DNA of 64,000 bases from Glaciihabitans sp. (GTDB lineage Bacteria > Actinomycetota > Actinomycetes > Actinomycetales > Microbacteriaceae). A program made the position numbers and the translations under genes. Below the pieces are notes generated by a model. That model saw nothing but the letters and a program-made list of their open reading frames with translations. It had not been told where the DNA came from and did not search any database. The DNA lies in assembly GCA_025464095.1 (NCBI GenBank), contig JAODMF010000002.1, positions 41,895 to 105,894 of the forward strand, in the 5' to 3' direction. Shown here one piece after another: positions 45,201-53,897 of the stretch. Numbering within the stretch: position 1 is the first letter of the stretch; each line of letters begins with the position of its first letter.

Positions 45201-46499
45201 GTGAACGACGCTGCCAATGACCAGCCCCAGACGGCGACAGTTACCTACGGTGGCGTCACAGCGGAGTTTCCCGTTGTCAAGGCGGTGGATGGCCGGGACG
45301 CCATCGACATATCGTCCCTCACCAGGCAGACCGGCCTGACCACGCTGGACCAGGGGTTCGTGAACACCGCCGCGACCCGCAGTGCGATCACGTACATTGA
45401 CGGCGACAAGGGCATCCTGCGCTATCGCGGGTACGCGATCGAGGATGTCGCGGCGAACTCGACGTACCTCGAAGTGGCCTGGCTGCTCATCCACGGCCAG
45501 CTGCCCACCGCGGACGAGTTGGGCGAGTTCGACGAGAAGATCCGCCGGCACACGCTGCTGCACGAAGACCTGCGGCAACTGTTCTCTGCGCTGCCGCACA
45601 ACGCGCATCCGATGTCCGTGCTGTCGAGCGCCGTATCGGCACTGTCGACCTACTACGAAGACTCGCTTAGCGTGCACGACCCGGAGCAGGTCGAGATCTC
45701 CACGATCCGCCTCCTCGCGAAGCTGCCCATCATCGCCGCCTACGCCCACAAGAAGAGCCTCGGGCAGGCATTCCTGTACCCGGACAACTCGCTCAGCTTC
45801 GTCGATAACTTTCTCAAACTGAACTTCGGCACGATGGCAGAGCCGTACGAGGTGAACCCGGTGGTGAGCAAGGCGCTTGACCGCCTGCTCATCCTGCATG
45901 AGGACCACGAACAGAACGCGTCGACATCCACTGTTCGCCTGGTCGGCTCGACCGAGGCCAACATCTTCGCCTCGATCTCGGCGGGCATCAACGCGCTCTA
46001 CGGCCCCCTGCACGGTGGTGCCAATGAGGCGGTGCTGAAGATGCTCGGCGAGATCAAAGATTCCGGCGAGTCCGTCAGCAAGTTCATCGAACGCGTGAAG
46101 AACAAGGAAGAGGGCGTTCGCCTGATGGGCTTCGGCCACCGGGTGTACAAGAACTTCGACCCCCGCGCCCGCCTCGTCAAGGAGAGCGCGGACGAAGTGC
46201 TCGCGGCTCTCGGTGTGCGGGACCCGCTGCTCGACATCGCCAAGGAGCTCGAAGAAGCCGCGCTCGCCGACGACTACTTCATCGAGCGCAAGCTGTACCC
46301 GAACGTCGACTTCTACACCGGCGTCATCTACAAGGCGATGGGATTTCCGCCGCGGATGTTCACGGTGCTGTTCGCCATCGGCCGACTGCCCGGCTGGATC
46401 GCGCACTGGCGCGAGATGAACGACGACCAGGCAACGAAGATCGGTCGCCCGCAACAGCTCTACGTCGGTTCGCCCGAGCGGGCCTGGCCTTCGCGCTAG
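45201..46499 (+). CDS. gltA: Citrate synthase, type II
   Basis: The 432-residue hexameric-type citrate synthase condenses oxaloacetate with acetyl-CoA. Catalytic residues are seen in GPLHGGANEAVLKML (His), VRLMGFGHRVYKNFDPRA (His and Arg) and KLYPNVDFYTGVIYKAMG (Asp). The N-terminal domain with VKAVDGRDAIDISSLTRQTGLTTLDQGF and SAITYIDGDKGILRYRGYAIED is typical. It begins with GTG at 45201, supported by the -10 hexamer. It stands between dapC and a DUF559 gene and is followed by a long inverted repeat. Confidence 0.97.
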   Translation: MNDAANDQPQTATVTYGGVTAEFPVVKAVDGRDAIDISSLTRQTGLTTLDQGFVNTAATRSAITYIDGDKGILRYRGYAIEDVAANSTYLEVAWLLIHGQLPTADELGEFDEKIRRHTLLHEDLRQLFSALPHNAHPMSVLSSAVSALSTYYEDSLSVHDPEQVEISTIRLLAKLPIIAAYAHKKSLGQAFLYPDNSLSFVDNFLKLNFGTMAEPYEVNPVVSKALDRLLILHEDHEQNASTSTVRLVGSTEANIFASISAGINALYGPLHGGANEAVLKMLGEIKDSGESVSKFIERVKNKEEGVRLMGFGHRVYKNFDPRARLVKESADEVLAALGVRDPLLDIAKELEEAALADDYFIERKLYPNVDFYTGVIYKAMGFPPRMFTVLFAIGRLPGWIAHWREMNDDQATKIGRPQQLYVGSPERAWPSR

Positions 46500-46527
46500 C
46501 CCCCGCCCCCGCGCCCCTTCCCCTCCT

Positions 46528-46589
46528 CCCCGAGTTGTCGCATATCGACCCAAGATCCCGGATTTGCATCGATATGTGACAACTCGGGG
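46528..46589. repeat. Long inverted repeat between gltA and DUF559 gene
   Basis: Two 21-base arms, 46528-46548 (CCCCGAGTTGTC...CATATCGA) and 46569-46589 (TCGATATG...GACAACTCGGGG), pair with a single G-T mismatch. The loop is 20 bases and contains a smaller ATCC/GGAT pairing. It begins 29 bases after the gltA stop and ends 75 bases before the next start. No T-run follows. It could be a terminator or a copy of a dispersed palindromic element. Confidence 0.8.
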
Positions 46590-46664
46590 TGTGGAAAACG
46601 GGAATCTGTCCACCGGTGTCCGCTGGGGGCATCCGGTGTCTTCGCTGACGGGCAGATTCAGTGG

Positions 46665-47660
46665 ATGCCGCGCCGCGTCCAGCTCCCACCCGACCTGTCC
46701 GCCGTCCCCTTCCACGTTCGCACCGCATCCGATCGACACATCGGTGAAGGACGGCTGAGGGGCACAGACCTGAAACGCCCCTTTCACGCGGTGCGGGCAG
46801 TGCGCCGTGCACCCGACAGCGAGGCGGATGTTGTGGCCAGGGCGCGCGAGTACTCGCCCCTGCTTCGACCCGGGCAGTTTTTCAGCCACACGACCGCAGC
46901 TCGGCTGTGGAACTGCCCTCTGCCCACGAGTTTTTCCGAAGCGGAGCCGCTGCACGTCACGACACAGATCCCCGAACGCGCGCCCCGCAGTAACGGCATC
47001 CTCGGCCACCAAGCGCCGCACATCCCCTTTTCGATTGTCGATCGGTTCGGATTGCCGGTGAGTGACCCGGTCTCGACTTGGATCGCGCTCGCCCAGCACC
47101 TTCGGCTCGACGATCTCGTCGCGGTCGCGGACCACTTGATCCTCGAACCCGTGTTCCCGGAACCCGGCCGACCGTTCTCGTCGTTTGACGACCTGACGAC
47201 GCTCTCCCATCGATTTCGCGGACGAGGACGCAGGCTGGCTCTCGCCGCGCTTCCACTCGTGCGCTCGGGCGCTGAGTCGCGCCCGGAAACGCTGTTGCGG
47301 TTGCTGCTGATGCGCGCTGGTTTCCCGGAGCCGAGTCTGAATTTCGCGATATCCGGAACCGCTGGCGTTCTCGGTCGCGCCGACATCGTCTTTCCGCGCT
47401 GGCGAACGATCGTCGAGTACGACGGGGACCAGCACCGGTCCGACGATCACCAGTACGAGAAAGACATCACGCGGATCGAGAACTTCGTGCACGCGAACTG
47501 GCGCGTGGTGCGGGTGCGGAAGCACGGTTTGTGGCGTGACCGCGGGGACACGATCGCGCGCGTCGACCGGGCCTTGCGGGATGGCGGCAGGGCAGGGCAG
47601 GGCAGGGCAGGGCAGGGCAGGGAGGGGCGGGGGAGGGCTACGCGTGCAGCGCCGAGTTGA
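46665..47660 (+). CDS. DUF559-type endonuclease-like protein
   Basis: The 331-residue protein is of a type common and variable in Microbacteriaceae. The N-terminal part has a [18 protein letters not shown] block seen in AbiEi-like antitoxins and DUF559 fusions. The C-terminal part is a Vsr-like PD-(D/E)xK fold: the Glu in [18 protein letters not shown] near residue 207, then [21 protein letters not shown] near 243-263 (Asp and Glu-Tyr-Asp-Gly) and [11 protein letters not shown]. The role is unknown. The last ~25 residues are low-complexity [12 protein letters not shown] encoded by a pentanucleotide repeat. The stop is 23 bases inside the convergent dapD. A palindromic element precedes it. Confidence 0.75.
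   Translation: MPRRVQLPPDLSAVPFHVRTASDRHIGEGRLRGTDLKRPFHAVRAVRRAPDSEADVVARAREYSPLLRPGQFFSHTTAARLWNCPLPTSFSEAEPLHVTTQIPERAPRSNGILGHQAPHIPFSIVDRFGLPVSDPVSTWIALAQHLRLDDLVAVADHLILEPVFPEPGRPFSSFDDLTTLSHRFRGRGRRLALAALPLVRSGAESRPETLLRLLLMRAGFPEPSLNFAISGTAGVLGRADIVFPRWRTIVEYDGDQHRSDDHQYEKDITRIENFVHANWRVVRVRKHGLWRDRGDTIARVDRALRDGGRAGQGRAGQGREGRGRATRAAPS
47586..47620 (+). repeat. (GGCAG)7 microsatellite in the DUF559 gene
   Basis: Seven perfect tandem copies of GGCAG lie near the 3' end of the DUF559 gene. Because the unit is five bases, gain or loss of a copy changes the reading frame and the protein's C-terminus, and alters its overlap with dapD. The repeat is followed by imperfect GGAGGGGCGG. Confidence 0.9.
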
Positions 47661-48573
47661 GCGTGATGCCGGCACCCGACCGCGCGAGCGCCTCGACGGC
47701 ACCGGTCACGGAGTTGCGCCGGAACAGCAGGCCGGGGATGCCGCTGAGCTCAACAGCCTTCACGATGCGCGGTTCCCCGCCGAGGACGGTCACCTTCGTG
47801 CCTGCGGTCACGTAGAGCCCCGCCTCCACAACGCTGTCGTCGCCGATCGAAATGCCGATGCCGGAGTTCGCGCCGAGCAGGGCACGCTCGCCGATGATGA
47901 CGCGCTCCGTTCCCCCGCCGGAGAGGGTGCCCATGATGGATGCCCCGCCGCCGATGTCCGATCCGTTGCCGACCACGACGCCCTGCGAAATGCGTCCCTC
48001 CACCATGGACGCGCCCAGGGTGCCCGCGTTGAAGTTGACGAAACCCTCCTGGAGGACCGTAGTTCCGGGTGCAAGGTGTGCGCCAAGACGCACGCGGCCG
48101 GAGTCGGCGATGCGCACGCGCGGCGGAGTGACGTAGTCGAGCATCCGCGGAAACTTGTCGATACCGTATGCGGCGATTCCAGCCCGGCGCAAGGCAGGCC
48201 GGAGACGATCGAAGTCGTCGGGGTGCACGGGGCCGGCATTCGTCCAGACGACGATTGGCAGGTGCGAGAAAATGCCGTCGAGATTGATCGTGTTGGGGGC
48301 CACGAGCAGGTGGCTGAGCAGGTGCAGGCGCAGGTAGGCGTCCGGTGTCGAGGCGGGTGCGGCATCCAGGTCGATGTCGACCGTGACGAAGTCGACCCGC
48401 ACGTTGCGGCGAGGGTCGGCGACCGCGAGATCCTCGAACTCGGCCGGCGCGATGTAGCGGTCGCGTCCGGGCGGAAGCTCACCGAGGGAGGGGCTGGGAT
48501 ACCAGGTGTCGAGCACGGTGCCATCACCGGCGATCGTAGCGAGACCGTAGCCCCAGGCTGCGCGAGAAGTCAT
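47638..48573 (-). CDS. dapD: Tetrahydrodipicolinate N-succinyltransferase
   Basis: The 311-residue enzyme adds a succinyl group to tetrahydrodipicolinate, opening the succinylase branch to diaminopimelate. It has the actinobacterial DapD layout: an N-terminal domain ([42 protein letters not shown]) and a left-handed beta-helix of hexapeptide repeats ([56 protein letters not shown]). The ATG at 48573 is preceded on its strand by TACTCT at six bases, a leaderless signal. It is divergent from dapE across 42 bases. Confidence 0.95.
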   Translation of the reverse strand: MTSRAAWGYGLATIAGDGTVLDTWYPSPSLGELPPGRDRYIAPAEFEDLAVADPRRNVRVDFVTVDIDLDAAPASTPDAYLRLHLLSHLLVAPNTINLDGIFSHLPIVVWTNAGPVHPDDFDRLRPALRRAGIAAYGIDKFPRMLDYVTPPRVRIADSGRVRLGAHLAPGTTVLQEGFVNFNAGTLGASMVEGRISQGVVVGNGSDIGGGASIMGTLSGGGTERVIIGERALLGANSGIGISIGDDSVVEAGLYVTAGTKVTVLGGEPRIVKAVELSGIPGLLFRRNSVTGAVEALARSGAGITLNSALHA

Positions 48574-48579
48574 GCTGCA

Positions 48580-48609
48580 AGAGTACCGAGCGCGGTGCCC
48601 CGGTAGAAT
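48580..48609. promoter_or_regulatory. Divergent leaderless -10 elements for dapD and dapE
   Basis: On the minus strand TACTCT (48585-48580) ends six bases before the dapD ATG. On the plus strand TAGAAT (48604-48609) ends six bases before the dapE ATG at 48616. Both fit TANNNT. The 42-base spacer thus carries two face-away promoters for one pathway, both giving leaderless mRNA. Confidence 0.6.
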
Positions 48610-48615
48610 TCTGCA

Positions 48616-49725
48616 ATGCCGATCGCCGATCCGACGCTGCCCGTGTTCGACCTGGGGGCATCCTCGATCGACCTGACGCGACAGCTGTGCGACTTCGAGT
48701 CGGTCTCCGGCAACGAGCGCGGCATCGCCGATGCCATTGAGGCGGGGCTGTCTGGTCTCGCCCACCTCGAGGTGATCCGGGATGCTGACGCCATCGTTGC
48801 GCGCACGAACCTGGGCCGCGCCCGACGCGTGGTGATCGCCGGGCACATCGACACCGTGCCGCTCAACAACAACCTGCCGACCCGCTTTGAGACCATCGAC
48901 GGCGTCGACTACCTGTGGGGCCGCGGCACCGTCGACATGAAGTCGGGCGTCGCTGTTCAGCTGAAGCTGGCCGCAGAACTGGTCGCGCCCGAGGTCGACA
49001 TCACGTGGATCTGGTATGACCACGAGGAGGTTTCCGAGTCGCTCAACGGCCTCGCCCGGCTCGCGCGCACGCGCCCCGAACTGCTCGCGGGCGACTTCGC
49101 CATTCTCGGCGAGCCGACGAACTCGACCATCGAGGGCGGCTGCAACGGCAATCTTCGGGTCGAGGTGCGCACCTTTGGCCTGCGAGCCCATTCCGCCCGC
49201 GCCTGGGTTGGTCACAACGCCATCCACGACCTCGCGCCAGTGCTCGACACGCTCGCCGCGTACGTGCCGCGCGAGGTGGAAGTCGACGGACTGGTCTACC
49301 GGGAGGGACTCAATGCGGTCGGCATCTCCGGTGGCATCGCGGGCAACGTCATCCCCGATGAGGCGATGGTGCACATCAACTACCGCTTCGCTCCGAGTCG
49401 CTCAGCCGACGAGGCGATCGCGCACCTGCGGGAGCTCTTCGGCGGCTTCGACCTGACGGTGGTCGACGTGGCCGCCGGGGCGCGACCCGGGCTCGATTCG
49501 GCGGTCGCCGTCGAGTTCCTGGCCGCGGTCGGGGGTGTCGCGAAACCCAAATACGGTTGGACGGATGTCGCCCGCTTCTCCGCGCTCGGCATCCCGGCCG
49601 TCAATTACGGCCCCGGCGACCCGCTGAAGGCGCACGCGGACGACGAGCGCGTGGCGCTCGAGCAGATTATCGACTGCGAAAACGGCTTGCGCGCGTGGCT
49701 CACCGGCACGAGCGCGCGTGACTGA
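48616..49725 (+). CDS. dapE: Succinyl-diaminopimelate desuccinylase
   Basis: A 369-residue M20-family dizinc hydrolase that removes succinate to give LL-diaminopimelate. Metal ligands are visible in [15 protein letters not shown] (His), [19 protein letters not shown] (Asp) and [16 protein letters not shown] (catalytic Glu pair), with [18 protein letters not shown]. The dimerisation domain holds [16 protein letters not shown], and the C-terminus [26 protein letters not shown]. The start is fixed by a TAGAAT -10 hexamer six bases upstream. The stop overlaps the next gene by eight bases. Confidence 0.95.
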   Translation: MPIADPTLPVFDLGASSIDLTRQLCDFESVSGNERGIADAIEAGLSGLAHLEVIRDADAIVARTNLGRARRVVIAGHIDTVPLNNNLPTRFETIDGVDYLWGRGTVDMKSGVAVQLKLAAELVAPEVDITWIWYDHEEVSESLNGLARLARTRPELLAGDFAILGEPTNSTIEGGCNGNLRVEVRTFGLRAHSARAWVGHNAIHDLAPVLDTLAAYVPREVEVDGLVYREGLNAVGISGGIAGNVIPDEAMVHINYRFAPSRSADEAIAHLRELFGGFDLTVVDVAAGARPGLDSAVAVEFLAAVGGVAKPKYGWTDVARFSALGIPAVNYGPGDPLKAHADDERVALEQIIDCENGLRAWLTGTSARD

Positions 49726-50968
49726 CCGAACCACCGTGACGCGGCAGGTGGCATGGCCCGCAGCATCCGTCCCGTGGAGGATTCGCTACCGGCTGACGCC
49801 GTGGTGGGTTCGCGTGCTGGTGATTTTTCTCGCTTCGCGGGTGATCACCACCAGCTTCCTGCTGGCCTTCGCCGCGATGCAGCAGCAGAACTTCTGGACC
49901 AGGCCGCATCCGGACTATTTCAGTTTCGCCTCGCTCTGGGACGGGCACTGGTTCTACATCGTCGGCGTTTCCGGCTACCCGTCGCAACTGCCGCTCACCC
50001 CGGACGGCCACATCGCTCAGAACGCCTGGGCCTTCATGCCCGCTTACCCGATCACCGTTGCCGCGCTGAGCTCGTCCGTGGTTCCGTTCGCGATCATGGC
50101 GGTCGTCGTCTCCGTGCTGTTCGCTGCGGGTTCAGCCCTGATGTTCTACCGGCTGATGGCCCGGGTGTTGCCTTCCGGGACGGCGCTCTTTTCGACAGTG
50201 CTGTTCTGTGTGGCGCCAGTCACCCCGATCATGCAGGTGGCATACGCAGAGTCGATGCAGATGTTCTTCCTGCTCTGGGCGATGAACCTCGTGGCCGAGC
50301 GGCGGTACCTGCGGCTGCTTCCCGTGGTTCTCGTGCTGTCCCTCACCCGGCCGACCGGGCTGGCGTTCGCGCTGTTTCTCGTCCTGCACGTCGCGCACCG
50401 CTGGTGGACGCGGAATCGCGACTCCTTTCCCCGGGACGAGCGGTGGGCTTCGGTCCTTGCCATCGTCTTCACCGGTCTCGCCGGTCTCGCGTGGCCCGCC
50501 ATCGCCTGGGCCGTGACCGGACGGCTTACTGCGTACACCGACACCGAGCTGTCCTGGCGTTCCGACTACATCGGTCACGTCGAGCTGTTGCCCTTCCAGC
50601 CGTGGTTGCAGGGCGCACAGTGGTGGCTGAACTTCAACCACTGGCCGGCGCCGGCACTGTGGGGCGCGATTGTGCTCGTCCTCGTCGTGGCCGGATTCTT
50701 CGCGTTCCTGTTCACGCCACCGGCCAGGCGACTGGGCTTCGACCTCCGCGCGTGGAGCGCCAGCTGGGCGATCTACCTGCTCGCCGTGTTTTTTCCGCAG
50801 TCGAGCACTTTTCGACTGTTGCTGCCGATGTTTCCGCTGCTCGGCACGGTGGCCCAGCCGAAGTCCACGCTTTACCGCGTGACCATGGTGCTGGTTTTTC
50901 TTGCCCTTCAGTGGGGGTGGCTGTACATCGCCTGGTGGTCGGACGGGTACGACTGGACGCCCCCGTGA
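49718..50968 (+). CDS. Membrane mannosyltransferase-like protein (PIG-V/Gpi18-like)
   Basis: The 416-residue multi-pass protein has about ten membrane helices. The luminal-side motif WDGHWFYIVGVSGYP near residue 69, followed by NAWAFMPAYPITV near 104, resembles the WDGxWY...FPLYP pattern of PIG-V/GT76 enzymes. Later parts include VAYAESMQMFFLLWAMNLV and LSLTRPTGLAFALFLVLHV. Such enzymes use polyprenyl-phosphate mannose; an actinobacterial role in glycolipids or glycoproteins is likely but unproven. It begins at a GTG overlapping the dapE stop by eight bases. Confidence 0.78.
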   Translation: MTDRTTVTRQVAWPAASVPWRIRYRLTPWWVRVLVIFLASRVITTSFLLAFAAMQQQNFWTRPHPDYFSFASLWDGHWFYIVGVSGYPSQLPLTPDGHIAQNAWAFMPAYPITVAALSSSVVPFAIMAVVVSVLFAAGSALMFYRLMARVLPSGTALFSTVLFCVAPVTPIMQVAYAESMQMFFLLWAMNLVAERRYLRLLPVVLVLSLTRPTGLAFALFLVLHVAHRWWTRNRDSFPRDERWASVLAIVFTGLAGLAWPAIAWAVTGRLTAYTDTELSWRSDYIGHVELLPFQPWLQGAQWWLNFNHWPAPALWGAIVLVLVVAGFFAFLFTPPARRLGFDLRAWSASWAIYLLAVFFPQSSTFRLLLPMFPLLGTVAQPKSTLYRVTMVLVFLALQWGWLYIAWWSDGYDWTPP

Positions 50969-51051
50969 CCCCGCTCCCACGCCCCCGTCGTTCTGCGCGC
51001 CCGTGAAAATAGGCGATAATGGACATGTATCCGTGTGAAAGGGGACAACTC

Positions 51052-51225
51052 ATGGCAGCCATGAAACCGAGGACCGGGGACGGCCCAATGGAGGCTGTCA
51101 AGGAAGGTCGCCTCATTATCGTGCGCGTTCCCCTTGAGGGCGGCGGCCGTCTGGTCGTGTCCGTGAACGACGCCGAAGCCAAGGAACTGCACGACGCCCT
51201 CGCTGGCGTTGTCCAGACCGCCTAA
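51052..51225 (+). CDS. DUF3117 small protein
   Basis: The 57-residue actinobacterial protein MAAMKPRTGDGPMEAVKEGR... then LIIVRVPLEGGGRLVVSVND matches the DUF3117 family nearly end to end. The ATG at 51052 is chosen over the in-frame ATG at 51019 because it gives the conserved N-terminus and follows AAGGGGA at proper spacing. The function is unknown. A GATAAT at 51015-51020 could be its -10. It is convergent with the O-methyltransferase across a hairpin. Confidence 0.9.
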   Translation: MAAMKPRTGDGPMEAVKEGRLIIVRVPLEGGGRLVVSVNDAEAKELHDALAGVVQTA

Positions 51226-51236
51226 CTCTTCCGCGC

Positions 51237-51265
51237 GCGCGGCATCCGTTCCCGGATGGCCGCGC
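51237..51265. terminator. Hairpin between DUF3117 and O-methyltransferase genes
   Basis: GCGCGGCATCC and GGATGGCCGCGC pair over 11 bases with one bulge and a six-base loop. The loop side carries the GCATCC/GGATG word common in this genome. It is placed as a bidirectional terminator. Confidence 0.5.
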
Positions 51266-51897
51266 TAGTCCGAAACTTTCGTCAGTTGCAGCAGGCCGTC
51301 TCCTACGGGTGACAGCGCGCTGAGAACCGCGGGCGATTTCGCGCTTTCCTGGAGTACCGTCCGGTAGTTGACGACTGTTTCGTCGCGCTGTGCGGGGTCG
51401 GCTACTCTTCCACGCCACAGGGCATGCGCGAGCAGCACTGTGCCGCCCTTCCGAGCGAGTCGCAGCCCGTGCTCGACGTATTCGATGACGAACTGCGGGT
51501 CGGCATCCACGAGCACGATGTCGTAGCTCGACTCATTCATGCGCGGCAGGACGTCGAGTGCGCGCCCCGCGATCAGTCGTGCGCGATTAGCCGGGATGCC
51601 CGCCGAGATAAACGCCTGGCGGGCCGACTGCTGGTAGTCCAGTTCGACGTCGATGGATGTCAGGATCGCCTCGGGCGCACCGGCGAACATCCAGAGCCCG
51701 CTGACGCCGACCCCGGTGCCGATCTCGATGATCGTGGATGCCGCGGTCGCCGCGGCGATCACCGCCAGTTGCGCTCCCACGGCCGGCGATACTGGCTCGA
51801 TGCCGAGCTCGAGCGAGTGCTGGCGCGCCGCCGCGAGCTCTTCGGATTCGACGACAAATTCTTCGGCGAACTTCCAATTCAGGTCTTTGTCGGACAC
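51265..51897 (-). CDS. O-methyltransferase, SAM-dependent
   Basis: The 210-residue class I methyltransferase has the motif I region STIIEIGTGVGVSGLWMFAG near residues 54-73, motif II AILTSIDVELDYQQSARQAF, and the metal-type motif YDIVLVDADPQFVIEYVEHGLRLARKGGTVLLAHALWRGRV. It resembles the family 3 catechol/caffeoyl-type enzymes and the mycobacterial Rv1220c group. The natural substrate is unknown. AAGGAG precedes the GTG at 51897. It is divergent from tatB by 63 bases. In the mycobacterial order I recall, sigE, rseA and htrA sit between these genes; here they do not. Confidence 0.88.
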   Translation of the reverse strand: MSDKDLNWKFAEEFVVESEELAAARQHSLELGIEPVSPAVGAQLAVIAAATAASTIIEIGTGVGVSGLWMFAGAPEAILTSIDVELDYQQSARQAFISAGIPANRARLIAGRALDVLPRMNESSYDIVLVDADPQFVIEYVEHGLRLARKGGTVLLAHALWRGRVADPAQRDETVVNYRTVLQESAKSPAVLSALSPVGDGLLQLTKVSD

Positions 51898-51948
51898 TCT
51901 GCTCCTTCTGCGCCTTCAGCCTAGGGTCAGTGCACACCTGCGGCGGGA

Positions 51949-51954
51949 TATTCT
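51949..51954 (+). promoter_or_regulatory. -10 hexamer TATTCT before tatB
   Basis: TATTCT fits TANNNT and ends six bases before the GTG at 51961. It supports that start codon and predicts a leaderless transcript. Confidence 0.5.
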
Positions 51955-51960
51955 GGGCGG

Positions 51961-52311
51961 GTGTTCGACTTCGACAAGCTCCTCGTGATTGCGGTCATCG
52001 CTGTCATCGTGGTCGGTCCCGAGCACCTGCCGAAGTATGCCGCGCAGCTGGGCCGCATCGCCCGGTCGCTGCGGGAGATGGCCAATGGGGCGAAAGATCG
52101 CATGCGCGAGGAGATGGGGCCGGACTACGACGAGGTCGACTGGAAGAAGCTCGACCCGCGCCAGTACGACCCGCGCCGCATCATCCGCGAGGCACTGCTC
52201 GACGACGAGCCGGCGCCGGTGGTGAAGCCCGTGCGTGAGGGCGCGTACATCCAGCGCCAGCGCTTCCTGCGGGAGGGCAAGCCGGCGCCGTACGACAGCG
52301 AGGCCACCTAG
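51961..52311 (+). CDS. tatB: Sec-independent translocase subunit TatB
   Basis: The 116-residue protein has one N-terminal membrane helix (FDKLLVIAVIAVIVVGPEHLP) and the Gly-Pro-Glu hinge. An amphipathic helix follows (KYAAQLGRIARSLREMANGAKDRMREEMGPDYDEVDWKKLDPRQYDP), with a charged C-tail. The early Glu and DPRQYDP region fit TatB rather than TatA. With TatC it recognises twin-arginine signals, such as that of EfeB encoded at 39001. tatA and tatC are not in the window. It converges on the aldehyde dehydrogenase gene with only 12 bases between stops. Confidence 0.9.
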   Translation: MFDFDKLLVIAVIAVIVVGPEHLPKYAAQLGRIARSLREMANGAKDRMREEMGPDYDEVDWKKLDPRQYDPRRIIREALLDDEPAPVVKPVREGAYIQRQRFLREGKPAPYDSEAT

Positions 52312-52323
52312 GCCGCGAGACCG

Positions 52324-53874
52324 TTACGCGCGACCGATTCCGCGCAGCAGCCGCAGCAGCGTGATCATGAGCCCGGTCATCCTGCCCCACTCGGGTCCGG
52401 TGCTCGGCAGACTGAGCACGCCGGTCGCATTGGCAACCGTGCGCGCGTTGGTGAACCGCAGGATGCCCTCCGGCCCGTTGCGGCGTCCCAGACCGGAGTG
52501 CTTCATTCCGCCCATGGGCGCATCCACGCTGGAGAAGCTCGCCCGGTACCCCTCGTTGATGTTCACGCTGCCGGTGAGGAGTTGATCGGCGACCCGGCGA
52601 CCGCGGCTGATCGATCCGGTGAAGACGGATGCGTTCAGGCCGAACTCCGAATCGTTGGCCGCGGCGATCGCCTCGGCTTCGGTCTCGACCACGGTGATCG
52701 CGGCGACCGCGCCGAACGTCTCGTTGCGAGCGCAGGCCATGTCGTCGGTGACGCCGGTGAGCACCGTCGGCTCGAAGAAGTACGGGCCGAGGTCGGGGCG
52801 CGCGTGGCCGCCCGCCAGTACCGTCGCGCCCTTGGCGACCGCGTCGTCCACATGACCCTTCACGCGCTCGAGCTGGGCGGCGGAGGTGAGCGAGCCCACA
52901 TCGGTGAGGTAGTCGAGCGCCGGACCCTGCGTGAGCGCCCTGACGCGGTCGGTAAACGCCGAGATGAACGCGTCGGCAACGGCGCGCTGCACGTAGACGC
53001 GCTCGATGGACACGCAGAGCTGGCCCATCGACGAGTAGAACGCGTACACGGCTTTCCTTGCAGCGATCGCAGGAGTGACGTCGTCGAGCACGATCATCGG
53101 GTTCTTGCCGCCGAGTTCGAGCGATGCGCCGATCAGTCGAGCCGCGGCGCGCACCCCGACCGCGGTACCGGTTGGCGTGGAGCCCGTGAAGCAGATGTAG
53201 TCGCACGCATCGACGATCGCGTTGCCGACGGTCGCACCGTCGCCGGCGATGACCGGCCACAGCGCCGCGGGAACCCCCGCGTCGATGAACGCCCGGCGGG
53301 TGGCGAGGATGCTCAGGGCGCCCTGGTTGTCCGCCTTCTGCACCACGGCGCTGCCGGCGGCGAGCGCGGGCACGATGTCCATGAGGGCGAGGCTGAGCGG
53401 GTAGTTCCACGGCGTGATCACGCCGATGAGGCTCTTCGGCTCGTAGCTCACGCGCGTGCTCACCACGGTGGGGATGGCCGCCCGTCGACCCCGGGTCTTC
53501 AGGATGCGCCTGGCCGCCACCGCGTAATACCGGGTGACGGACGCGCCCTGGAACACCTCCTCGAATGCCTGGCCGCGGGTCTTGCCCGTCTCGGTCTGCA
53601 GGATGTCGAGCAGGTTCTCGCGGTCGGCCAGCAGACGATCGTGCGCCGCGAGCAGCACCCGGCGGCGGTGAGCGAAGCCCGCTGCGTGCCAGGCGCGCTG
53701 GGCTACGCGGGCGGCGGCCGCGGCATCCTCTACGTCTGAGGCAGTGCCCTGGGGCAGGTCGTGCAGCACGTCACCGGTGAACGGGGCGATCACGGATACC
53801 GTCGAGGAACCAGAGACGGACAGGTCGGCGACAAGCCCGGCGACGAGCGATCGATCGAGCACACTAGCTGGCAT
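52324..53874 (-). CDS. gabD2: Succinate-semialdehyde dehydrogenase, GabD2-type
   Basis: The 516-residue aldehyde dehydrogenase oxidises succinate semialdehyde to succinate with NAD(P). It has SLIGVITPWNYPLSLALMDIVPALAAGSAVVQKADNQ, FTGSTPTGTAVG, the general-base Glu in GASLELGGKNPMIVLDD and catalytic Cys in YSSMGQLCVSIERVYV. The ADNQ in place of the usual PS(E/D) and the MGQLC context match the GabD2 group of actinobacteria. The start is the ATG at 53874 with TAGCGT six bases upstream. No GABA transaminase is adjacent. Confidence 0.9.
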   Translation of the reverse strand: MPASVLDRSLVAGLVADLSVSGSSTVSVIAPFTGDVLHDLPQGTASDVEDAAAAARVAQRAWHAAGFAHRRRVLLAAHDRLLADRENLLDILQTETGKTRGQAFEEVFQGASVTRYYAVAARRILKTRGRRAAIPTVVSTRVSYEPKSLIGVITPWNYPLSLALMDIVPALAAGSAVVQKADNQGALSILATRRAFIDAGVPAALWPVIAGDGATVGNAIVDACDYICFTGSTPTGTAVGVRAAARLIGASLELGGKNPMIVLDDVTPAIAARKAVYAFYSSMGQLCVSIERVYVQRAVADAFISAFTDRVRALTQGPALDYLTDVGSLTSAAQLERVKGHVDDAVAKGATVLAGGHARPDLGPYFFEPTVLTGVTDDMACARNETFGAVAAITVVETEAEAIAAANDSEFGLNASVFTGSISRGRRVADQLLTGSVNINEGYRASFSSVDAPMGGMKHSGLGRRNGPEGILRFTNARTVANATGVLSLPSTGPEWGRMTGLMITLLRLLRGIGRA

Positions 53875-53880
53875 GGGCTC

Positions 53881-53890
53881 ACGCTACACT
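53881..53890. promoter_or_regulatory. Overlapping divergent -10 elements (gabD2 and MFS gene)
   Basis: The ten bases ACGCTACACT hold TAGCGT on the minus strand (six bases before the gabD2 ATG) and TACACT on the plus strand (seven bases before the MFS ATG at 53898). The hexamers overlap by two bases, so the two promoters should exclude each other. Both transcripts would be leaderless. Confidence 0.5.
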
Positions 53891-53897
53891 CTCGACC

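Noticed and set aside
45171..47702. 843-codon open frame on the minus strand opposite gltA and the DUF559 gene
   Set aside because: Covers two real plus-strand genes and the palindrome between them; a by-product of GC-rich third positions.
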